Below, piece after piece: positions 37,601 to 50,390 of a stretch of 64,000 nt of DNA. Position 1 is the stretch's first letter, and each line of letters starts with the position of its first letter. The position numbers and the translations under genes were made by a program. Origin of the DNA: Xiphophorus maculatus (lineage: Eukaryota > Chordata > Actinopteri > Cyprinodontiformes > Poeciliidae); NCBI RefSeq assembly GCF_002775205.1, contig NC_036451.1, positions 19,538,351-19,602,350 of the forward strand. Reading direction: 5' to 3'. The notes below the pieces were generated by a model. That model had not been told where the DNA came from. It ran no database searches and was given only the letters and a program-made list of their open reading frames with translations.

Positions 37601-40600
37601 GATCATTAAAGCTTTTCTTTAATCAGGAGCGGAGAGCAAACTGCCTCCAAATCATGCATCACATTCATAACATAGTTACCAGACCTGCCTGCAGTGAGGC
37701 TTGTGAGTCACGACGTCTGTGTTTTCCTGTGTGTGGAAAGGGGCAATAAGGATGGTGGCACTGTTCACGTCAAACTGAGGTCACTGTCTGTGTAACTAAA
37801 TGTTAGTAAGCAGGTCTGCTCAGCTGTTCAGACCAGAAAAGGCCAGAAAAGATAACTGTTACATTGCTCTGTACTGTGATGCTTTCTTGTATTAAACAAA
37901 ACATTGATAAATTCAATAACTTTGCTATAAAATCATTCAGACTCACAATTCATATCAACTTCAGGCCAATTCATGCCTAAATTCATTGCCATATCACCCC
38001 CCATTAAACCCTTAAGCATCTGTACACAAACCATTTACCCATGTACCTGAACCATTGCATATCTTTTTTTTTGCAGTTAAGTATTTAATTACTGAGATAC
38101 ATAGCAAAACATCACTGTAAAAGGTGGCACAGAGTTGAATTTTGCAGTATAAGTTTCTACACAACTTTGTATTAGAAATGTTTTATTTATTTTGGGTTTT
38201 ATAACTACTTAGGCCATTTGAGTCTTAAGAAATGTAAAGGACCCCTCATAAAACCTAAATCACTAAATGACTTTCTGCTTGTAAATACTTAGTCATGAAA
38301 CCACAATTAGTTAGAGAAGATTGAGAAACTTATAAAATGTAGCTTTAACCCAAAACATTTAAGATGCTGTTATGCTGTTCCCTATCCTAAATTCATTTAT
38401 CATATAATTAATTCCAAATACATAAAAAAACACATGTCGACCAATACTGTGGTACAGCAATAAAAATGACAGTAACAGGATTTCGGCTTGCAAAATACAA
38501 TTTAAATAGACCGAAACAGTTTCCATTGCATAAAATTCAAGAAAGCCACAGAAGACTATTTCAGTAACATACCAATGAGGCTGCATTTAAACTACTGGGG
38601 ATGTTTATTCACTAGACATACCACCGTAGTGAATCTGATTTTGGTCTCTAACAGACAAGTAAAATGATACTTAAAGTCACAATAATAGATGATAATTCAA
38701 AATCAAAGTTCTTTGTGTCAGTGTGGATACGTTTGTAGTTTCCTAACATTCCCATAAAAGTCCAAATCCCACTCGTGCGTTATGAGCTTTTAACTCTGCA
38801 AAATGTTTCGGGTTTTTGTCTGTATGTAGTACCGTTCAAAAGCAGCCAGAAGGCAAACTAAATCTGGTTTGGTTTGCAGAGTCCTGCAAACCCTGCCCAT
38901 TGGACTTTAAGTATGCACATGTGTGGCTCAGGTGCGCAGAGAGTTTCCAGTGACTGAGCACCAGGACACAGAATATTCTCTGTGACCTGAACTTGCCCCA
39001 TTTTTACATTATTAAAATGAGATGGGCATACAGGAGTTGACAGAAGGCACAAGAGTGAAATCAAGTTCCTGCCAAAGCTGTCATTTGCTCCACTGGCCAA
39101 AGGGCCCTGACCCTAATCCTATCCACTCCAGGGGAGGAGAGAAGGGAAATGGAGACAGTGGAAGACAGAGTGCCTGATCGGGGACTGTGTGTGGAAAAGT
39201 ATTCATACTTCCTGATCTTTTCACAGTCTCCTGTGTTTTATTTGAAATTTTATGCGATAGCGTAACAAAAGGGAGATCATAATTGTAGAGAAGATGGAAA
39301 TGATACATGGTTTTGATTTACTTATTTGTTTATTTTACAAATAAAATTCTAAACTGGTGTGCAAAAAAAAAGCAATAGGAAACTGGTTTAGTCAAGAAAT
39401 GTTACATGACTAGTTGTAAAAAGACAACTTATCTTATTTACCTTAATCTAATTTATTGCTAAAAAAAACTGTGGTTTTGCAAAAAGAGGACAGACATCAT
39501 TTCGTGCTACGGGATGTTTGATGTTTGTAGAAAAGTGCGTTAAAAAAACAACATATAGTTTCCAATCTACTGACAAGAAAAATAGATCTATAAACAGCCA
39601 AAGCTTCTAAGAGTCATTGAGAAACGTCTAAGGTGTCACTGGCAGCTCCTTAGACCATCAATCTATTGATGGCCAATCTATTGATCTTTTCTTTCATTCA
39701 ATATAAAGTAGGTGTTGTAGTAGTAGTGCTGGAACTACAAAGTGAGAATTAACAGAGAACGATTTGAGATAAAGTACACTGTGCGCTGCCTCTGTCACTG
39801 CTTTGTGCCACCCTCTGAGTTGTAATGAGGAGCATGGCCTCCCAGACGAGAAAAACACACATATAAACACAAGCCCACACGTGTCAGCGTGCGCGCAAAC
39901 ACACAAACACCAATGTGCCTAAGACAAGCCCATGGTAAGGTCTGGTTCATATTAGCCTTTAGGGAACAGAAATGCACATCTTTTTCAGTTTAGGGTTTAT
40001 TTTGTGCTCCCGCAATGGCACAAGGATAAACACAGACACATGCATTCAGAATGCACAAGGACTCACAGTCTGTGCTCTGACATGATACTTACATCCTGCT
40101 CATGTTCATTTAGTGAAATGGCCTCAGAGATAAAAAGCAGGTATGTCTGGGTTTGTATAATCTGGTTCAGAAGTCTGTTGGTGTGCCAGGACTTGCATTA
40201 GACTGGCTGTTCCTTATTTTCTCTGACACATATGTTGCAATGTCATTTGTTCATATTAAACATGGGGAAAGTTTCAAATTATGAGGTAAGCATATATAAT
40301 ATATTTTTGGGGAGCTACAAGAGCAGGTTTCAGACTCTCAGTTTCCAAAAGATTTCCCCCCAGTCTTGACTTGTTCATGTGCTCCTGGCACAGCACTGGT
40401 TCAAATACTTGCTGATTTAGTTAAATGACTGGCTTTTCCATCATGTCACTTAGTTGATTTTGGAGCCTTAGTTTGTAACTGGTTAACATGTTGCAAAGAA
40501 CCATCTTTTGTTTTTTTTCTATGAATAGTTTTAAACCCATCTTGAATGTGGCTAGATGAGACATTTGTCTCAAAAGTTACACCAGGGGCCAATGTCAACT

Positions 40601-43600
40601 TTCATGGCAACATACTTTTTTGCATTTAAAACAAATAATGGTAAGAGTCAATGAGTACATCAGAAACCTGATAAAACCTATAGCTTAAAAAAAAAATCTT
40701 TCTCAGTTTGAGAAATCAACTCAAACTGAGAAATATTTTCTCAGATAAGTTGGTTAGGATTAATGGTAATCCTGACCTTTACTCTATAACAATAATTGCC
40801 CTGCAGAGTGTCTTTGAACCTGTTCGTAAACTCAAATAGGGCAATCCTACAAGAAAACCCTTTAAGAAGGATTCACTCCATTTGTGTTAGTCAGTATTTT
40901 TCCTCAAAGAAAAACAGTTTGTGAGCTTTGATTGTTTACCGTGACAGATTCAACCAACCAGAAATTTAGCTCTCTTTCAACCAAATGTGGCCTATGACAG
41001 AAATTGTCTGATATGTTTTTGAGAAAAAGGTGCAGTGTGGTTATCTGATATTTATATCTATAGTGTTCATCTAATATTTATCCTTTTTTTTGCCATGAGC
41101 TTTTCTACCACTGTCTCTTGTCCCACTTTCACCTCAAACTCATAACAGGACTTTGTTATGAGTCTCAACATTAACAGATTAATGTGCCTAACTTGCGATC
41201 CATTTATTGATGGACTGGTATGTTTTATCTGACATGATTCTGCTCCAGCAACAAGTCATGCAGTGTGATGGGAGCCACTATCATACCCTGCTCTCGAAGG
41301 GTGACAAGCTTTGTTAAATGACACACTGTGTGCCACTCTTAAAAGGCTACCAAAGACTTGAGAGTGGGGTTGAAAAGGCAGGATGTGTTATCGATGATTA
41401 AGTCAATTTCCCTCCAGGATAAATATTTTCTCTAGGTGTAATGACATAACTAACTGCATGTCAGTATGTCTGAAGTTGCAAAAAGTTTGTTGCCAAAAAA
41501 TCAACAAGTTTTCAGTCATCTTCAGCTGCCCATGTTTTCAGACCTCTAGGGATATTTTACTGAGGTTTTCAAAACAGATTGAAGTATATTGAAATTCCAG
41601 TGCAAATCTGGTTTATAGCTTTCCTTGGGAAAAAAAGGAGAAGTTCAGATATGCTGCCTAAGAGAGTCTGCATTTATTTTGTCACAGCTTCCTTATACTG
41701 TGGACCATATTATACAGTGAGTGTAAATCAGGTGCTCTGCTATATTCAAAAGGCCAGGTATAGGGCATTATATACTACCCCACATTAATGTTTCTCGGGG
41801 TTAAACTGGTCCTGAAGGGATTACATCAGCATATATAACCAGGTGTATTTCCACATGTCGGCAGACTTACTCCTTCACCAGCATTTGAATACCATTGTAC
41901 ACATGCAGTGGTCAGGAAGTAATGCTAGCTGTTTCCAAATGGTAGATATAACTATCCTTTTTACCAAAGAACTACAACAAATTTCTCCCATTGAGTAAAA
42001 CATCAAACTCTCTCTCCTCCTCTGGATTTCAAAACTTACTTCTTGGCTATGACCATGCTCAGAGTTATATTACGCCACTGTAATTAGCAGTGGCTCGTTA
42101 CGCTGGTGTTTAAAGCCTAAATCATTAAAGCAGCTGCTTTTGGACAGAAAACAAAGTCTGGTCGTGCGGGAATGCGCTGTAATGCCGAGGCAGGCTTACA
42201 TGGCTTGTTTTTTCTGGCCCAATTCAAAGAACGGGACCTCCATCTTTTTCTCTTTTACTCTTGAATCAACGACATTCACGTTAAATTGTGCTTTAGAAGT
42301 TATTGTCTGCTTCTTACAAGCTTCTAGAACATCAGTGCAACCATCTTTAGTCAATAGCTTTAGGGTTTGAGTAGCTAGGTACCGACACTGTGAAGTCTTT
42401 GTGGTGACTTCACGCCCACAGGATATCCATGGCTATGTGTAATGTTATAAAGAAATTAGCTGGCAGGGCCAGAGTCAGACTCTATAAACCTGCTGATGAA
42501 CCCATTAAATTCAAGAGAGGAGCCAGAGCCACGCTTGCTAAAGGTTGTTAGCTACTAATTGCTACATTTTGTGAACCCATTCAGGATACAGAAACCAGTT
42601 GGCACTGATCTGGGATCTCTGGGCTAATTGGACTGACACTGACACTCTTGTCCTGCAGAGTTCCCAGGAAAGTGATAGCGCATGCATTTGTGCAAAGGAT
42701 TTTGCATTCCTATTCAGCAACCATGCACGTGTGACTGACATTAAATGATCATTTTCAGATTCAGCGTAATATGGCGGGTGTTAATTTGATTTTGACAAGA
42801 AGTAAGTAACTTGGAGCTATATGAAAAGCACAACCCAAAAGATATTTCTCCCCTGCTGGCATCCAAGATTTTTACAAAAATGCCATCACAGTTGAAACAA
42901 CCCAGAGGAGAACCTTAATGACTAATGAGCAACGGGAAACACTCCAGCACTCTTCTAGCCTTTAATTTCCACCTCAATGCATAGCAGAGCATGCCCCGGT
43001 CCTCCAGCTAGCCTCATTAACATGTATATTCTCTTGACTCAACAACCAAAGCACTTTTTTTTTATCAGCCAGGTGCTTCCCTCCTTAGCTCCGGGACTGT
43101 TGTACTTGATCCCCAGAGCTTCACCAGAATTAACATTAAGCTATGGCTGACGAGAGGCCAAACCTCACTGCACATAAAAAAATGTTAGGCAGAGCAGAAC
43201 AGATATGATGTTCTACAGGTTGCTTTGCTACATGAATACATCACTTTCAAAGTGCAGTCAGTAATGTAAGGGACAATATGTGTGATCATGATACAAAGTG
43301 GTGGGCATGGGCTGGTGACCACAAATTTAAAAAGAATTTTATGTTATATTATGATTAAAAAAAGGCCTTTTGTTGTTGGGATAATTGTTCTTTATATTAC
43401 ATAATTCGTTTTTAACTCAGGTTTATTATCTTTTGAGAATCTTGCAAAGATGAAAGGAGGGGTCTGAACAAGATACACCTAAAAGCATTAAGAGTAAGTT
43501 GAATTTTCCCTTGTAAAATCTGCAGCACACAGAACCAAAATTTCATTCGAATGAATTATGCTCTCCTGCATGAACCCTGTGCAAGGAAACCTAAAATTTA

Positions 43601-46600
43601 ATAACGATAATCAACTCGTTTTTCCTCCTTCTTTCAAGATTTAATTCAATTCTTTACTTTCTTACTCCTCTGAGATAAAGTGGAGCAAAGCGATGTGTTT
43701 CTGAATCTCCTCCCTTCTTTAATGAGGCTCAGATTCACACTAGCTTCTCCTTTTTTTGATAGACAGCTTACCCCCGCCGACAACAGGCTTGAAACATTTC
43801 CACAACATATTTCAGCGCGGCAGTGGTTTTTCCTTTGGGTTTTGTTCCAAGTCAAACATGCTCTCGAACTCGGGAAAACTGGTGCTTCAAAAAGGAACAC
43901 GTTGCACATCACGAGAAAGTCAGTAAATACAACACACCCCAGCTGTGAAAGTAGCAGCTGCAGAGGCAGAAGAGAGCTCAAGTAATTCCATGATGACTTC
44001 TGCAACGTCTCTTTTATGGGGGCTGCAGGGCTGGTCCAAAGTTCAATGAGGCCCTGGGCAGAAACTCCTCGGGAATTCATCTTTTCATTTATAAGGATTT
44101 AAATTCCTACAGTTTTATGTAAATCTTTCATAAGGCTAAACAATAATTTAGAGGTTATATAGAGGTTAAAATCATAACCAAAAAGAATTTAAAATGGATT
44201 TGTCACAAAAAATTGAGCATGTTTAAAGAACTGAAACAAAACAGAAAGTACGCATTCAGAATATTATGTGAAAAAAAAACAACACATAGAAAGTTAAGAC
44301 AACAACTAAATTTTTCTTAAAATAGAATAGAATAGTAAACATTTCTGCTTCAATATCAAAAGCCGATTAAATTTTTCTCACTGGAAAAGCATTGCACAAA
44401 GATTCATTCTCAAGTAAATACTTACTGTTGCAAAATATGCTAATGACAGTGATTGGTGCTGCGTTTTTAAACGTTTGTTGCTGGAGAAAAAAATCTGACA
44501 GTGGAAAGAATAAATTTTACTGTAAAGCAGCGAAGACCAGACGTCTCTCATAAGATTTCAGATAGAAATATGAAATAGAGTCATAAGAGTTATTGAAAGA
44601 GTTGTTAAAGGGCCGAGGAGCACTGACAAAGAGCCGTGTAAAAGAATGATTCAAAACACAACTGAGCAATGGACAGGACTAGTTTCCTGTCCTTTGTATT
44701 AAGAGTGGGAAACGTGGGAAACATCTTGAATATGTCATTAACAAGAAAGGTTATTCCGTAAACTTTTTAAGAAATTTCTGCAAGTGTGTTCCACACCTGT
44801 ACACCTGCGGCCTATAACTTTATTTGTGAGATGAAATGCATTGATTTCTTTGTATGTGAGAATTATCTGAGTTGCTGAAATCATGTGGTGTGAATTTTAT
44901 GCCCATGACTCCATCAGCAATATTTAAACTAAGGAAAATATCGATTTGATCAATATCTATTGCGTCTGCTGTACATAATAATTCAAACTTATGAATGTGG
45001 CACTGTTGTCAATCGGCGCCATATGGATTTAAGTTCACGGAGCCACCATTCCAGTTGACTGGATTAAGCAGCTGCGACTGCTGATCGTACCTTGGGCTTA
45101 GTGACCTTATTTCTTTTGATATAACTAGTCTTACACACCCAAATGCAACACGCCATCCTTTCAAATGGGATTTTAAAAACATGAAGCAGAGAGACAGACC
45201 TGCCAGAAAAAGAGTCATGAAACAAAACAGAAGAAAAGAATGAGTAAAAACAAGCCTTAGTTTGAAATACACAATTTCATCTGTCAGGGAAACTTGACTC
45301 AGCATTCACTGTTGTAATTGATCATGAAGCAGTCGCTGGGCGTGCCAGTGCAGCTGTTGTGTTGCAGCTCTGTCTAATTAGCAGCCGGTGACCGATGACC
45401 CTGGACAGGATATGATGTGTACCTGCCTCTGCTGCTTTTCTAAACACTTGGGTGTGTTTTTCCCCATTTTCGTCTTAGACATAGGTTAAAAAGAAAACAT
45501 GTTGAAGTCCTCCCTTTTGGCACCAAAAACAACTGTACTTTTGTGCTCTGAAAATCTATTTATAGTAACTTGTACAATAAAGTGGTTTGTAATCATACGA
45601 ACTATGATCTATGTTTAGTCCTAGATTTTTATCTATTTGGTTTTATTAACAAACACTTTACCATAAAACCGTTCACACCTGGCCTGATTCTGATAACAAA
45701 CTTCAGAGATGGCTATCTGAGGAGTTAGTGTTTGTGTTTCAGTGTGTGATTGTGTACATTTCCACATGTGTGCTCTCAAGGCAGAACATTTTTCTTGGAA
45801 CACTTTGGAGATTTTACAAATGTTAGCCTGTCCTCTCCAGGTTTTTATTTTTTTTTATTTTTGTTTTTTTTGCGACGGTGCTGAAATGTCATCACTTCGC
45901 AAGAAGGGTTTCCAGACTCCCCTCTGTCCCTGCTTTGAGGGGGTTTCTTTGAAAGACTATCAAACTGCTTACGTGAAAAACTCATACAATCATGCTCACA
46001 ACTTCTGCTGGAGTCGAACTGAAGAGCATTACACAAAAGCACGCTCCTGTGCCAAACAAGTTTTGCATTTCCCTTCAACTGTGTCCAAGTCTATAATCCC
46101 TCCATCCATCTAAGTCAGCCTTTCTTCCCTCTCGTCTCTTCTCTCAGCTGTTCCATGCCCCTGCTCCTCTGGGATTGATACAATATTTTCCACCCTCAAT
46201 TAGTAAAGAGCCTGTCGACTAATTCCAACTGTTTTTGCACCTGAGAGGGTCCTGGGAGTCGGAGCTGGAAAAACTGAGTGGGGTGGAGGTGAGACGGTAA
46301 TGTAGCGGTGTTGACAAGGGTGTGAGAGCAAGCTAAAGACTTCAAAGCAGTGACACTTCAATCTCTACTGAGTTTGCAAACCTCCCTATCTGTCTTAAAC
46401 CAGATCTCATAGAGATGCACAACCACGGACTAACTCCAAGTTCCATTTTGGTAAATTACAAGCAAAGCCTTCATGACCATTTGTTTGACAGTGTGCTCAG
46501 CTCAGGGTGCTAAAACATCCCTTAACTCTGTGTGAGAGCAGAAAACTCTGTTTTTTCCAGTAAAGGAAAGGATAATGGAGGAGGAATATAAGGAAATAAC

Positions 46601-49600
46601 ATGTTAACAGACAACATGTTATTCAACATCGTAGGTGTAAATGATTTTTGGTAGAAAAACCGTAAGATTCAAAATCTCAACCTCTTTTCTTATTTTCTCT
46701 TAAATCTGACAAATTCGGCAGTTCGTTCAGCCCACAGTTCTGTTCAGTTGTTTAGTTTGAAGTTTGTTTAATAGTTGGGTGGAATTATTTCCTACGGTAG
46801 CTGACATAAGTCACCTTTGATGAAAGAGTAATGCCACAACCTGGTCCAGAATTAAGACAGGGGTAATTAATCTCAGCTTGAGTTTATGCAATTACTAGAG
46901 GATTTTAAAGACTTTGCCAGGTGACTGTTACTGACAGGTTAACAAGTCTTTGCCAGTCTGCTCGGTGAAACAGTGGAAGCAGACTCTCTGGCCCGTCAGC
47001 TCGACCCAGCAGCTGCTCTTCCCTCAGTAGCTGAATGGAAAATCTGACTCACCTACTTGTATAAAAAGGTAATAACTACCAAATACATAAATATTACCGT
47101 CAAAGGCAAAAAATGTCTCTCCGAAGACTACCCAGTCATTCGGTCAGCCAGTGACTAATGGAGAGGGAGGTCAGATCATGGCCAGATTTAGTTCATCTGG
47201 CTTTGTCCAGCTTTTAACAGACGCTCATTGATGGGCTGTCTACTGAGAAACAGCTTCATGCATAATCAAGCTCCTTGGAAAAGTTGCTGAACTATAGGAT
47301 GCACTGTGGATGGTTGCTGGTCATTTCACGTTGATGCTATTTCCTCCTTTTGCACTTTTGATTTTTTTTTCTGGTACAACGGAGGAAAGTTTTGAACAGC
47401 TTTGACAATAAATGGTTAATATAATATTTCTATTATCCACTTATCATTTGACTCCTATAAATATTATCTATCAGCAAGAACACTCAGAGTTCTTTGGTGT
47501 GATCAGAGGTAATTATCTTCCATGTTTACCTCTATGGAAATATGGAAGATGATATGAAATATTATCCATATTATCTTATGGATAATAATATAGCCATAAG
47601 ATATCTCGGAGTATCGGAGGATCAGTACTACAAATACTCCAAGCAGCGTTTTATATAAAGTCTTCCAAGACTAATATAAAATTTATATTAAATTACACAA
47701 TAAACTTTCCATATATTTAATCAAACACACCAGGTTAAATAAACTGATACACAATAGGAAAAGGAAGCGGCAAAACAGTAATGCAAAGATGCTAAATGGG
47801 GTTACAGACTGGCAAAGGAGAAAAGAGGCTGGAGACATTTTCTGGATATTGTGTTCCAGCCTTCCACACATATTAGATGAATGTCTTGTCCTTGAGTCAG
47901 TCTGTACCACATAAAGGAGTTGTTAGATCATGTCCAGTTTCCCTTTTTCTAGATTTAAATAATCTCTGAGAGACGGTCATTGACCGGATCTTTTGAACAA
48001 GTCATACCACCAGAAGGGGCATATGGTACCATTTTACATCCAATGTTCTTAACCATTTTTCTACAAACCAATCACCCAATTATGTGACTTCAACAGATCA
48101 GTTTAATCAGGGGTAATTACCTGTTAGATTTAGTAAGACTCAACTCATTTATATAAAAATTAGAATTGCACTAAATAGAAACAGGGTGTAACACATTGCC
48201 TTTCTGAAGCAATTCGTATTCATATTAACTTATACATAAGATCAGGGGTCAAGTTAATATTTTTTGCCTTTAAACATTTTTTAAATAGTGACATTGAAAT
48301 CACATTGTTTGACAAATTGGCAGATTGCAATACACACTCCTGACCACTTGGTGCAGTCAGGCATACATTTTCCACTTTGCACATGGAGTGCGTAGCAGAG
48401 GTAACCAAGTCAATCAAATAAAAACTCCCAGGCCTGAGCGCTGCAAACATCCATCTACATTGACTGGACTTAGCTGACTGATCAATATGTTGTATGTAAA
48501 TGTATGCTGATGATGGTTCTGATGCCTCTGCTGCTCTGTTGACAATAACTTGTTGTTGAAAACAATAAATATATTTGAATCAAAAACCGATTTCCAGGCA
48601 AGTATCTGAACATCCTCCCTGGCCTGTATACCATACTCAATGCATCTTGCTAACCAGAAGCTGACAGTATCTTGGACAGTTATGGATGTTTTTGGAGCAC
48701 GGCTGTGACCACTGCATGTCACAGACCTGTGCAGCTGAACCCCTGGTGGAGATGGAATGCATGCTTCAAGATTTCCTCTCGCTGAAGCGAGTATCGGCAG
48801 AATCAGGAAACCACTTGACCAGAGATCATGCCCGACATCTGATCATTTCAATTGGAGACATGTTCCCTGATTTCAAAATGTTCACTGAAGAGGTGCTTGT
48901 AATTCCAGTCTCCAGTCTGACAGCAGAGCATGGATTCAGCCTCCAGAGCAACAAAACAGCCTTATAAAATCATCTGTTCAAGGCAAAAGTCCAAAACCTC
49001 ATTACACTAACTTCTGCAGCAATCCCACCTGAAACATTTCATTGCCTATAACAGGGTGCACAATAGAGATCCAAGTAAACCAAAAGGAAGTTTTTGAGAC
49101 TGGACAGTCAGTTAAAAGCAGGTTAATTGTTCATAATTTAAGTGCAATCATTTAATTTATTGTTTAAATGTAGTTACTGAGGCCACAGTCAGTGATTTTT
49201 GTCACCGTGGAGAAAAAGTCACATGTATTCATCTGCTTGATGTGTGATGGCATAGTGTGGAAATAGACTATGTCAAAATGACAGAAAATTAAAAAAAAGT
49301 CTATTGCATATTTTGTTTTTTTATTATTTAGCTCTGTCTGTCTGTCAACAAACCTGGTTATGGAATGGCATGTTTATACATGGTTTATAAATGCAATGTA
49401 GCAACAGACAAAATGGCAAGAGAGTGCACACTGGTGAAGCCGTACACTTACCTGTAACCAGAGCATATTTTTTTAAGTTGTATCTTTACTGCACATTCAG
49501 TTTGATGACTTGCAGTATTAACAAGTATGAGGTGTGGCGTATGATGCTTGGGAGATGCACTACATGTACTTGGGGAAGAAGTTTATGAAGAAGCCTACCT

Positions 49601-50390
49601 GCATGCACAAATTAGGATGTTTACCAAGAGCATAATTTGTAATCTACAAATCTAATCTGGGTTATAGTTCTCAAAAACTATGCTGTGGTTTAAACCTGAT
49701 TACTTAAGACCTGATGCACTTTCACCATACTTCTGACAAGTTAATTGCCAGTAACACTGAGACTTTTTTCCAGCCCTAATGCACCACACCAACTGATGCT
49801 CAATGTCTTTCCTCAGTGTCTGCTCTCCCATTAGTCAATTTCCACACAAGGGTATTCCCTTCTCACTTAGCAACGCCTCTCCCATGCTCTAAACACACAG
49901 AAATAGTTCACTGGTAACATAAACTTTGTAGATTCCCATGAACTATAAAATCAATCACAAAGTTCAGCCATAAAAGCAGGGATGTCACAGGGTACACTGA
50001 CACTAATTTCAGAAGCTACTTACTGTCGGCATAGTTTTTTCGCCTGGTGCCATCCACTTTTCCTGTTTTGTCAATGCAGAGGAAGAACTTGTTGGCAGAA
50101 TAAAGCCGCCGCAGTCTGACGTCACCTTCCAGGTGATTGTAACTACGAGTGTGCCTTTCCAAAGTCCATGAACAGTTGGTGCCACTCCCCAGCCCCTGAA
50201 GGGTTTCATGCCCTGCTCGAGGAGGACAGGCTCCGCTGCCAGCGGTGACCAAGAGCAGGGTGAGGCATACCAGGGCAAAGGAGGATGCACTGGGCTGGGG
50301 GATGAGCGTCCCAGTGAAGGAGGCAGTGGTGGCTGTTCTGAGGGTAAGTTCAGGGCAAAGATGAGCTGCGGATGTCATCCATTTGCACAT
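25488..50390 (-). CDS. fgf22: Fibroblast growth factor of the FGF7/10/22 subfamily, probably fgf22
   Basis: Three coding exons on the minus strand, 50024-50390, 27125-27228 and 25488-25682, join in frame (phases 1 and 0) to 221 residues plus stop. The product is a secreted heparin-binding growth factor; the known receptor of this subfamily is FGFR2b. The start MCKWM resembles the MWKW start of FGF10. A hydrophobic signal segment follows at about residues 36-52, then the beta-trefoil core from [11 protein letters not shown] through [14 protein letters not shown] and [13 protein letters not shown] to a basic [17 protein letters not shown] tail. The residues are intermediate between FGF10 and FGF22 (EIRSV and a Tyr before the core Cys as in FGF22; GRQM and NG.G.PRRG as in FGF10). 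The divergent neighbour polrmt, as on human 19p13.3, decides for fgf22. The alternative is an fgf10 paralogue. Intron 1 is 22.8 kb, intron 2 1.4 kb. Confidence 0.85.
25683..27124 (-). other. fgf22 intron 2
   Basis: The intron has a GTGCGT donor and a CTGCAG acceptor. It contains no recognised repeat or exon. Confidence 0.7.
27125..27228 (-). CDS. fgf22: fgf22 exon 2
   Basis: The exon of 104 bases begins after TTTTTCAG with GC, completing a Ser codon, and encodes [18 protein letters not shown] through KKGTLFGS before the GTGCGT donor. Its size and content are those of the middle coding exon of the subfamily. Confidence 0.93.
27808..27852. repeat. Perfect 20-bp inverted repeat, 5-base loop
   Basis: The arms at 27808-27827 (beginning tttgtgtatag) and 27833-27852 pair perfectly around the loop tttat. 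It lies in fgf22 intron 1, about 580 bases from exon 2. Confidence 0.92.
28180..28500 (-). mobile_element. Tc1-like DNA transposon relic (inverted)
   Basis: The plus strand shows the words typical of an antisense fish Tc1 transposase gene in order: accaccatgttttgctgcgg, then ttcaactttggtttgatctt, cctcttccacatgttcactg, ctctttcaacaattg and ttttgtcctgttgacagatt. Read on the minus strand these encode transposase pieces with stops and frame breaks. Dead element inside fgf22 intron 1; ends undefined. Confidence 0.7.
32960..33055. repeat. Possible LINE/SINE 3' tail
   Basis: The sequence around gacacaagcgcttgataaac followed by tgaattgaaatgaactgaaatg resembles the decayed tail of fish L2-type LINEs or their SINE partners, which end in a short TTGAA-like repeat. 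Family assignment is by memory of the pattern only. Confidence 0.35.
36770..36795. repeat. CA dinucleotide repeat (interrupted)
   Basis: An AC run of about 26 bases with one CCC interruption, in fgf22 intron 1. Confidence 0.85.
40699..40733. repeat. Perfect 14-bp inverted repeat, 7-base loop
   Basis: The arms tttctcagtttgag and ctcaaactgagaaa flank aaatcaa. It lies in fgf22 intron 1. Confidence 0.85.
48730..49045 (+). mobile_element. hAT transposase C-terminal relic
   Basis: The plus-strand translation contains [18 protein letters not shown], then SNKTAL, a stop, and [18 protein letters not shown]. This is the C-terminal dimerisation motif of hAT transposases and their domesticated ZMYM/ZNF862-like relatives (pattern PVSSA..ERGFS..N.IKT.LR). 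The upstream part ([13 protein letters not shown]) is in the same frame. The stop after KTAL and the missing catalytic part show a dead fragment inside fgf22 intron 1. It is unrelated in sequence to the MITE at 14.6 kb as far as can be seen. Confidence 0.65.
50024..50390 (-). CDS. fgf22: fgf22 exon 1 (N-terminal coding exon)
   Basis: The exon encodes [11 protein letters not shown], the hydrophobic signal segment [13 protein letters not shown], and the start of the trefoil core ([19 protein letters not shown] to KNYAD), then one base of a Ser codon before the GTAAGT donor. The first in-frame ATG was chosen because MCKW matches the FGF10 start. Confidence 0.88.

Larger units (their letters stand above)
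27229..50023 (-). other. fgf22 intron 1 (22.8 kb)
   Basis: This large intron holds no other recognisable gene. Recognised contents: a perfect hairpin at 27808-27852, a Tc1 relic at 28180-28500, a LINE-tail-like piece at 32960-33055, a CA repeat at 36770-36795, a hairpin at 40699-40733 and a hAT transposase relic at 48730-49045. Stretches near 31040-31600, 36000-37600, 42050-43160 and 46100-47300 are complex, repeat-poor and not coding, so they are the best places to look for enhancers. That last point is inference. Confidence 0.6.

Noticed and set aside
39190..39420. Sequence aaaagtattcatacttcctg, resembling the outer part of fish Tc1 elements
   Set aside because: No transposase words follow and no inverted end was found; too weak to call.
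43646..44080. 144-residue open frame on the minus strand in fgf22 intron 1
   Set aside because: No recognisable domain, no matching frame in neighbouring exons, and stop-free length within chance for a window this size.
25488..50390. Calling the FGF gene fgf10
   Set aside because: Several residues fit FGF10, but EIRSV, the Tyr before the core Cys and above all the divergent polrmt neighbour fit FGF22 better; kept as the alternative.
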